Shown here in pieces: positions 58,187 to 64,000 of a stretch of DNA of 64,000 bases. Source of the DNA: Formosa haliotis (lineage in GTDB: Bacteria > Bacteroidota > Bacteroidia > Flavobacteriales > Flavobacteriaceae); assembly GCF_001685485.1 (NCBI RefSeq), contig NZ_BDEL01000001.1, forward strand, positions 2,353,501 through 2,417,500, given 5' to 3'. The notes under the pieces were generated by a model. That model did no database searches, was not told the DNA's origin, and was given only the letters and a program-made list of their open reading frames with translations. Positions within the stretch are counted from its first letter, which is position 1, and each line of letters begins with the position of its first letter. A program made the position numbers and the translations under genes.

Positions 58187-59439
58187 TTTACAATAATAAT
58201 TTCATTAATATTAGTCGTATATTTTGGTGATAGTCGTTCTTGTTTCATTTTCCATGTCTGTTTTAAATCCTGATTTCCCAACTTAATAGCATGACCTTTA
58301 TATTTTATATTTAAAGTATCTATAATCTGCATTAAAGGTTTATGCTTTGGATTTTCAGAACTAAATAGATTCAATTGAAAAGCATCATTAGGAACTAAAC
58401 CTGTCACTATAACTCCAGCACGTTTATACTTTACACCAACTTTAAACAGTTGCTTAACTGCTACTACAGCTTGTTTACTAATTATTAAAGATGAATCGGT
58501 TGGATATGACAAGGTAATCATTTTACTGGCATTTTCATATGAGATATCCGTTTTATGACGACTGCTACTCAATTGCACAATAATCATATGGCAACTACTG
58601 TTTTGCTTTCTCAATTTTTCGGCACAACTTGTAGCAAACGTAGAAACTCGTTCGGTAAGATTATCGATATCAGAGAAGGTGTTTTCAAAGCTTCTTGTAG
58701 TAGCAATTGCTTTTTTAGGCGATGGTTTTTCAAGCACTAAGGTTGCCTTCCCTAACAAATCTTGTTTTAGCCTCCACTCTACTATAGAAAATTGTTTACG
58801 AATATAATCGTCTGGAAGTAATGTAAAATCGTAAGCAGTATGACAGTTCTTTAACTTTAATCGCCTAGACAAGTGTCTACCAACACCCCAAACATCTTCA
58901 ATTTTTAACCACTTTAAAGCTTTAATTCTAGAAGCCTCAGAATCTATTAAATACACCCCTTTAGTGCGTTCTGGAAACTTTCGTGCAATTTTATTGGCCA
59001 CCTTTGAAAGAGCCTTAGTTGGTGCCATACCGACACAAGTAGGAATACCAGTCCATTTTAATATTCGAGTTCGCATTTCATGTCCACAGGCATTAAAATC
59101 GAAATATTTAAATCCTTTAAATTCTAAAAAAGCCTCATCGATACTGTACACTTCAACATCGGGTGTAAATTGTTCCAAAATTCGCATTACTCGCGAGCTC
59201 ATATCACCATAAAGAGGATAATTTGAAGAAAATACCTGAATATTATTGGCTTTAAAGAAAGCTTCATATTTAAATGCAGGTGCTCCCATAGGAAGGTTCA
59301 ATGCTTTTGCTTCGTCACTTCGTGCAATAACGCAACCATCATTATTAGATAAAATGGCAATAGGTTTTCCTCGCAAATTCGGATTAAAAACCCGTTCGCA
59401 AGAGGCATAAAAATTATTACAATCTACCAAAGCATACAT
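58183..59439 (-). CDS. umuC: Y-family DNA polymerase V catalytic subunit UmuC
   Basis: 418 residues. Catalytic blocks are ALVDCNNFYASCERVF at the N-terminus (metal-binding Asp) and VYSIDEAFLEF (the SIDE motif), followed by thumb/helix-hairpin-helix DVWGVGRHLSRRL and a little-finger domain. It copies damaged DNA with low fidelity after association with cleaved UmuD. It is first in the umuC-umuD pair. The promoter region carries a TACAT-N7-ATGTA inverted repeat at 59451-59467 overlapping a near-consensus -7 box (TACCTTTA). Confidence 0.95.
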   Translation of the reverse strand: MYALVDCNNFYASCERVFNPNLRGKPIAILSNNDGCVIARSDEAKALNLPMGAPAFKYEAFFKANNIQVFSSNYPLYGDMSSRVMRILEQFTPDVEVYSIDEAFLEFKGFKYFDFNACGHEMRTRILKWTGIPTCVGMAPTKALSKVANKIARKFPERTKGVYLIDSEASRIKALKWLKIEDVWGVGRHLSRRLKLKNCHTAYDFTLLPDDYIRKQFSIVEWRLKQDLLGKATLVLEKPSPKKAIATTRSFENTFSDIDNLTERVSTFATSCAEKLRKQNSSCHMIIVQLSSSRHKTDISYENASKMITLSYPTDSSLIISKQAVVAVKQLFKVGVKYKRAGVIVTGLVPNDAFQLNLFSSENPKHKPLMQIIDTLNIKYKGHAIKLGNQDLKQTWKMKQERLSPKYTTNINEIIIVK

Positions 59440-59444
59440 GGCTA

Positions 59445-59467
59445 TAAAGGTACATTTTTTTCATGTA
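59445..59467 (-). promoter_or_regulatory. Candidate operator and -7-like box upstream of umuC
   Basis: TACAT-N7-ATGTA inverted repeat at 59451-59467. On the minus strand TACCTTTA (59445-59452), one base from TAnnTTTG, overlaps its proximal arm. The pair sits just upstream of the ATG, a suitable place for repression. Confidence 0.4.
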
Positions 59468-59498
59468 TCTCAATACAGCACTAAGTGCCTAAAGGTTG

Positions 59499-60590
59499 TT
59501 AAACTTTAATAAAAATCTTCTTTTTATACAGATACAGTCCTAATCCTAAATAACATAAAACAACTACCACAGCATAACTTAACGATGAAAAATTTGCAGG
59601 CAGAAAATCGTGAACAAAAAACGTCTTGTATAACCAAGAATGAATATTATCGTTCTCCCCAACAGGAATCAAATAAAAGATTTTACTAATTAAACTCGAC
59701 AGAAAATAGACGGTAATGGCATTCATTCCTGCATATTTAAAAATCGCTCCAAAATGCCAGCCTTTTACATCTACAATAAAATATATAATCCCCAAAATTA
59801 AGGTACCATAGCCTGCGGTTGCAAGTACAAAACTACTACTCCAAAGGGCTTTATTTAAAGGAAAAACCAAATGCCACATATAACCTAACACAATGCCTAA
59901 GACTCCTAATCCAATAAGTTTTATCGCTTTGTGAAGGCCTTCTGAATCTAAAAATTTTCCTATAAGCACGCCTAAAAGACTTGTTGCTATTGCTGGAATT
60001 GTTCCTATTAAACCTTCAGGGTCGTAATCAGGTTGCCACATGTGTTTTCCAAAAACCTTTAAATCTATAAAATTAGACCAATTATTAGCCGCACGTTCAA
60101 AAGTAGGAGCTGTTCCGTTTGGCAAGGGCACGAACCCTAAAAACAACCAATACCCTAACAAAATTGCAAAAGTAATCCCTAATAAGGTTTTCCAATTACA
60201 ATTAAGATATAACCAAGCGGTAATAAAAAACACAATTCCGATACGCTGTAAAACACCTGAAATACGAACCGTATCTAAAGCTTCAAAAAACGGAGGAATA
60301 GGTGTAAATATATTTAAAAACAAACCTAGACCTATCAGCTTTAAACTGCGTACAGCGACCTTTTTATAAGTTCCGGTGGTATTCGATTTATACTTATATG
60401 CATAGTAAATAGAAATACCTACAATGAATAAAAAAAAAGGAAAAATTAAATCTGTAGGTGTTAAACCATGCCATTCCGCATGAAGCAACGGCGCATAAAC
60501 ACTCCCCCAATCTCCAGGGGTATTTACTAAAATCATGGCAGCAATGGTGATGCCTCGAAGTAAGTCTACAGATTCAATACGCTGTTTCAT
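59499..60590 (-). CDS. NagX-like membrane acyltransferase (DUF5009/heparan-glucosaminide N-acetyltransferase-like)
   Basis: 363 residues with about ten transmembrane helices. The N-terminus RIESVDLLRGITIAAMILVNTPG and HGLTPTDLIFPFFLFIVGISI match the family that includes human HGSNAT and bacterial NagX. NagX is a predicted membrane protein of N-acetylglucosamine/chitin use in several lineages. Its start lies four bases from the end of the transporter gene, so the two are co-transcribed with the upstream sensor and regulator. Exact reaction not shown experimentally; transfer of acyl groups to amino sugars is the family idea. Confidence 0.88.
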   Translation of the reverse strand: MKQRIESVDLLRGITIAAMILVNTPGDWGSVYAPLLHAEWHGLTPTDLIFPFFLFIVGISIYYAYKYKSNTTGTYKKVAVRSLKLIGLGLFLNIFTPIPPFFEALDTVRISGVLQRIGIVFFITAWLYLNCNWKTLLGITFAILLGYWLFLGFVPLPNGTAPTFERAANNWSNFIDLKVFGKHMWQPDYDPEGLIGTIPAIATSLLGVLIGKFLDSEGLHKAIKLIGLGVLGIVLGYMWHLVFPLNKALWSSSFVLATAGYGTLILGIIYFIVDVKGWHFGAIFKYAGMNAITVYFLSSLISKIFYLIPVGENDNIHSWLYKTFFVHDFLPANFSSLSYAVVVVLCYLGLGLYLYKKKIFIKV

Positions 60591-60594
60591 AATT

Positions 60595-61935
60595 CTAAGC
60601 TTTTTTCAATCCTACCTTATGGCCATAAACGGCATAGAATAAAATGAAGATATAACATGGTATTAATATCCAATACCCCGAAGTAGCCGAAGTTGACATA
60701 GCTGTGGCTTGGTCTACCCCTTGTGCGATTAACTCTTCTTTTTTAGAATCGACTAAGGCTCCATATAAAGGCGGAATTATAGCTCCCCCTGAAATGGCCA
60801 TCACTAATAAAGCCGAAGCTGTTTTAGTGAATTTACCCATGCCATTTAATGCTAACGGCCAAATAGCTGGCCAAACTAATGCATTTGCAATCCCTAAGGC
60901 TGCCACAAATAATACCGATGTAAATCCGGTAGTATTTAAAATACATAGCGAAAAGATTATTCCCAAAATTGCACTTAGTTTTAAAGCCAATACCTGACTG
61001 ATATATTTAGGAATTAAAAATACTCCTAAAGCATAGGTTGCCACCATTGCCATAAGCGTCATTAAGGTAAACGATTTGGCTTCTTCACCAGGTATTCCTA
61101 AAGACAGCCCGTAGGATATAATCGTGTCTCCTGCAATAACTTCTGCACCTACATATACAAACAATGCCAGTACCCCTAGCCATAAATGTGGAAACTGAAA
61201 GATGCTAGTCTTTTTGACGATCACTGCTCCAGACGTAGTCTCTTCTTCAATCTCTTCGGCTTCAACATGTGGCAATGGTGCTTTTGTAATTAACACTGCT
61301 AAAATAAACAGCACAACAGCCATAACGATATAAGGCATCACAACACTATCGGCCATCTCGTTTAATAACGTATTTTTTTCATCTAAAGACACGGTACTTA
61401 GTTGTTCTTTAATCTCATCGATACCAGACAATAAAATGGCTCCAAAAATAAAAGACCCTAAAGCACCAGCCACTTTATTCGCTATTCCCATAATAGCGAT
61501 ACGTTTAGCAGCACTTTCCATAGGCCCTAAAATTGTTATGTACGGATTTGAGGCAGTTTGCAAAAGCGTCATGCCTAATCCCTGAATAAAAATCCCCGTT
61601 AAAAATAAAGTATAAGTACGTGCTTCGGCAGCTGGAATAAAGACTAACGCCCCAACACCCATAACGGCAAGACCTAAAGACATTCCTTTTTTATACCCTA
61701 CCTTTCCAATAATATAAGATGCAGGTAAAGCCATAACAACAAATGAAATATAAGACGCAGACGCCACCAAATACGATTGTGCGTCGGTGAGTTCGTTTAT
61801 GGTTTTCATGAAAGGGATTAAAGCCCCGTTAATCCAAGTAACAAATCCGAAAATAAAAAACAATCCGGCAATAATAAATATAGGCACTAAAGAAGAATTC
61901 TTCTGTGCAGCGTGAGCTTGTACAGGTTTAGACAT
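60595..61935 (-). CDS. Sugar MFS transporter (FucP/NagP family)
   Basis: 446 residues with 12 transmembrane helices. The segments GLFFIFGFVTWINGALIPFM, QGLGMTLLQTASNPYITILGP and NALVWPAIWPLALNGMGKFT are typical of the FucP/GluP/NagP sugar-proton symporter family. Coupling to a NagX-like gene four bases downstream makes N-acetylglucosamine the leading substrate; glucose or galactose would also fit the family. It is 47 bases after the response regulator gene, so it may be under that system's control. Confidence 0.9.
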   Translation of the reverse strand: MSKPVQAHAAQKNSSLVPIFIIAGLFFIFGFVTWINGALIPFMKTINELTDAQSYLVASASYISFVVMALPASYIIGKVGYKKGMSLGLAVMGVGALVFIPAAEARTYTLFLTGIFIQGLGMTLLQTASNPYITILGPMESAAKRIAIMGIANKVAGALGSFIFGAILLSGIDEIKEQLSTVSLDEKNTLLNEMADSVVMPYIVMAVVLFILAVLITKAPLPHVEAEEIEEETTSGAVIVKKTSIFQFPHLWLGVLALFVYVGAEVIAGDTIISYGLSLGIPGEEAKSFTLMTLMAMVATYALGVFLIPKYISQVLALKLSAILGIIFSLCILNTTGFTSVLFVAALGIANALVWPAIWPLALNGMGKFTKTASALLVMAISGGAIIPPLYGALVDSKKEELIAQGVDQATAMSTSATSGYWILIPCYIFILFYAVYGHKVGLKKA

Positions 61936-61982
61936 AATGATTTAGTTAATTAATTGTATTGGTTTGTGGTTAATATACTTTG

Positions 61983-62696
61983 TTAGGCATCTTCATTTTT
62001 AAAGATGCGTTCTCGTGTTACTTTTACATAATTACGACCTATAGGAATCTTTCGGTTGGCAATTTCTATGGTATTGCCTTCTACCGATTTTATTTTATTA
62101 ATAGAAATGGTATACGATCTATGCACCCGTAAAAAGTTTGATTGTGGTAATTCTTCAGAAATGGCGGTTAAAGATTTATGCACGACATAATCGCCCAAAT
62201 TGGTAATCACTTTTATATAATCTTTAAGGCTTTCTACGTAGAGAATATCGTTTAAATTCACCTTGACTAACTTCTTACTCACTTTTAAGAAAATATGAGG
62301 TTCTTGCTGAAGATTTAATTCTGATGTAGCATTATTAACATATACCTGTTGGTAAACCTTATTGATAGTCTTTAAAAACCGATTAAACGGTATGGGTTTC
62401 ACTAAATAATCTAACACATTTAGCTCGAAACTTTTAACGGCATATTCCCGGTAAGCGGTAGTAAACACGATTAATGGCTTATAGCTTAGGTTTTCTATAA
62501 ATGCAAATCCGCTTAATTGAGGCATATTAATATCTAAGAATATGACATCAATTTTTTCCTGTTCAATTATAGGATAGGCCTTTAACGGATTATTAAAAGT
62601 AGCTACGATTTCTATATGATCGAAATTCTTTAAATGATCCTCTATCACCTTTATTGCTAAAGATTCGTCGTCAATAATTAAGCACTTAATTTTCAT
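61983..62696 (-). CDS. LytTR-family response regulator
   Basis: 237 residues. An N-terminal receiver has the acidic pocket (IIDDES at residues 7-12), phospho-acceptor Asp in VIFLDINMP and the Lys of YLVKPIPF. A C-terminal LytTR DNA-binding domain follows at about 130-235, with FLRVHRSYTISINKIKSVEG and IPIGRNYVKVTRERI. It overlaps the histidine kinase gene by four bases (ATGA type). The likely target is its own operon or the gene starting at 63973; no paired LytTR direct repeats were identified with confidence. Confidence 0.93.
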   Translation of the reverse strand: MKIKCLIIDDESLAIKVIEDHLKNFDHIEIVATFNNPLKAYPIIEQEKIDVIFLDINMPQLSGFAFIENLSYKPLIVFTTAYREYAVKSFELNVLDYLVKPIPFNRFLKTINKVYQQVYVNNATSELNLQQEPHIFLKVSKKLVKVNLNDILYVESLKDYIKVITNLGDYVVHKSLTAISEELPQSNFLRVHRSYTISINKIKSVEGNTIEIANRKIPIGRNYVKVTRERIFKNEDA

Positions 62697-63733
62697 CGAA
62701 TGGGGATTTTTAAAAACAGATTATACGTATTGTCTTTAATGGTAGTTTCTAAAACATAATTGCTAGCAAACAGTAAATTTAGTCTGCGTTTGGTATTTGC
62801 TATTCCTATACCTTGCTCGCTCGTTATATTAGGATTTGCTTTAAAGCTATTTACCAAAGTAAAAGCTAAATAATCTTTTCCTATAACCTCGAAGCTCATT
62901 CTCACTATAACTTTATCGCAATTTTTCAGACCGTGTTTAAAACAATTTTCTATAAAGGTTAAAAATAATAACGGAGGCACCTCAACATCTTCAATATCGC
63001 CAGTGATATCCATTTCACAGTCTATGCTTTCATTAAAACGCAAACGTGCAATATCTATAAAGTTATTAATATGATTTATTTCTTCAAACAAATCGGCTTT
63101 AGAGCTATTTACTTCATACAACACATACTGCATCATATCTGATATTTTAATAACCAGTTGTGGTGCATTATCAGACTTCGTTAAAGTTAGTGCATATAAA
63201 TTGTTTAAAGTATTAAAAAAGAAATGTGGCTGAATTTGAGTTCGTAAATATTTAAGTTCGGTACTTAATTGAAGCTTTGCCAAATCCTCGTTCCGCTGTT
63301 TTTCTATACTCCAATCTATTAACAGTTTTATGGCAGACACAAATCCTATAACATATAGTTCTCCTAAAACCACAGCAATAACGTGATTTAACTCCATAAA
63401 CCTACCTGCATTTTCGGCTTCTGGCCAAATATCTTTGGTAACCAATACATAATTTAATCCGGTTCTTACCAAATACACCATGGCTAGCATAAAAATAAGC
63501 CACAACACATAGCTCCAATACTTCTTTCGCAAAATAAGTTTAGGTATAAGGTAATACACATTAACATAGACCACTATAATATGTATTGGAAACTCTACAA
63601 GATTAGATTTTAAGGAATACCAATAATCCTGAAAGTAACTTCCCCAACGTACAACATTGAATATAAAGTAACCCAACCAAAATAAAATGTGGTATTTAAC
63701 AGAAATGGATTGCTTGATATCGATTTTAAACAA
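62693..63733 (-). CDS. LytS/YehU-type sensor histidine kinase
   Basis: 346 residues. Four hydrophobic helices in the first 150 residues anchor it in the inner membrane. The His_kinase block LRTQIQPHFFFNTLNNLYAL carries the phospho-accepting His, and an HATPase region follows with PPLLFLTFIENCFKHGLKN and GIGIANTKRRLNLLF. There is no large periplasmic sensor domain, so the signal may be sensed in the membrane. It is first of the four-gene unit kinase, regulator, transporter, NagX, and divergent from the gene starting at 63973. Confidence 0.93.
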   Translation of the reverse strand: MFKIDIKQSISVKYHILFWLGYFIFNVVRWGSYFQDYWYSLKSNLVEFPIHIIVVYVNVYYLIPKLILRKKYWSYVLWLIFMLAMVYLVRTGLNYVLVTKDIWPEAENAGRFMELNHVIAVVLGELYVIGFVSAIKLLIDWSIEKQRNEDLAKLQLSTELKYLRTQIQPHFFFNTLNNLYALTLTKSDNAPQLVIKISDMMQYVLYEVNSSKADLFEEINHINNFIDIARLRFNESIDCEMDITGDIEDVEVPPLLFLTFIENCFKHGLKNCDKVIVRMSFEVIGKDYLAFTLVNSFKANPNITSEQGIGIANTKRRLNLLFASNYVLETTIKDNTYNLFLKIPIR

Positions 63734-63972
63734 TGTAGTAATATTTAAGATTAGGTGATAATATTTTAAAAAAAACGACTAATTATTAAGCAATTTTAAT
63801 AATATAATAGTTAATTCACAATTAAATTAACCTTTGTTTATTTTATAAAAAACGCTTATCGAGACTCTAATGTTATTTATATGTTAAATCATGTCGTTTA
63901 GATATTTTATTTCATAGGAAATATAAAAATGAATAAACTTGAATCAAATAACAGAGACTAAACAATCAAATT

Positions 63973-64000
63973 ATGAAACACTATTTAAGAATGACTTTCT
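63973..64000 (+). CDS. Start of an unidentified gene (truncated by the window end)
   Basis: Nine codons only, MKHYLRMTF, opening like a signal peptide. Position, divergent from the kinase operon after a 239-base AT-rich region, would suit a TonB-dependent receptor or SusC-like protein of an amino-sugar locus, but nothing more can be read. Confidence 0.4.

Overview
The window is an AT-rich chromosomal segment of a member of the Bacteroidota, almost certainly the family Flavobacteriaceae. The evidence is the set of TonB-dependent receptors with a carboxypeptidase-regulatory-like N-terminus, the lineage families DUF4270, DUF5689, GLPGLI and NagX, atpD-atpC standing apart from the other ATP-synthase genes, starts without Shine-Dalgarno sequences, and several -7 boxes of the form TAnnTTTG. 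I saw no tRNA, rRNA, CRISPR array, insertion sequence or phage module, so this is mostly core chromosome with outer-membrane transport loci between housekeeping genes.

Layout. 1-2.3 kb: 5' part of a YdeP-type molybdopterin oxidoreductase. 2.4-3.6 kb: hflX. 3.7-10.0 kb: two endonuclease/exonuclease/phosphatase (EEP) proteins flank a DUF5689 lipoprotein and a TonB-dependent receptor. 10.1-13.3 kb: a small membrane protein and a second receptor. 13.5-16.4 kb: pgi and a frameshifted M23 peptidase gene. 16.9-20.6 kb: a DUF3108 protein and the tyrosine-degradation genes hppD and hmgA, separated by a decayed four-helix-bundle (S23/IVS) gene. 20.9-24.4 kb: a GLPGLI protein and a damaged outer-membrane barrel gene. 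24.4-28.4 kb: uvrC and a patatin-barrel protein. 28.5-31.4 kb: a tight RimK operon (retropepsin-like protease, RimK, AstE-like deacylase, 5-formyl-THF cyclo-ligase). 31.4-41.8 kb: M3 peptidase, lspA, a DUF4097-like protein, a DksA-like protein, ileS, a small lipoprotein, M13 peptidase. 41.9-46.7 kb: radA, a hydrolase-fold protein, a YbhN-like flippase, panD, panC. 46.8-51.1 kb: short glycogen-synthase-like protein, DUF4270 lipoprotein, glmS. 51.3-55.6 kb: receptor plus SGNH lipoprotein. 55.8-57.7 kb: atpD-atpC. 57.7-59.4 kb: umuC-umuD. 59.5-63.7 kb: NagX, NagP-like transporter, LytTR regulator and LytS-type kinase. The window ends nine codons into another gene.

Three genes (M23 peptidase, outer-membrane barrel, panC) are each broken by what looks like one missing base. 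Restoring the base gives proteins of 439, 891 and 282 residues. Either the assembly carries small indel errors or the strain has recent lesions. The S23/IVS remnant is different: it has stop codons and an internal deletion, so it is a true pseudogene. Other points of note are an isoleucyl-tRNA synthetase whose HIGH motif reads GVHH (the altered IleRS2 form linked to strong mupirocin resistance), the nuclease/DUF5689/receptor locus, the RimK operon with its possible tail-trimming partners, and palindromic sites upstream of the GLPGLI gene and of umuC.
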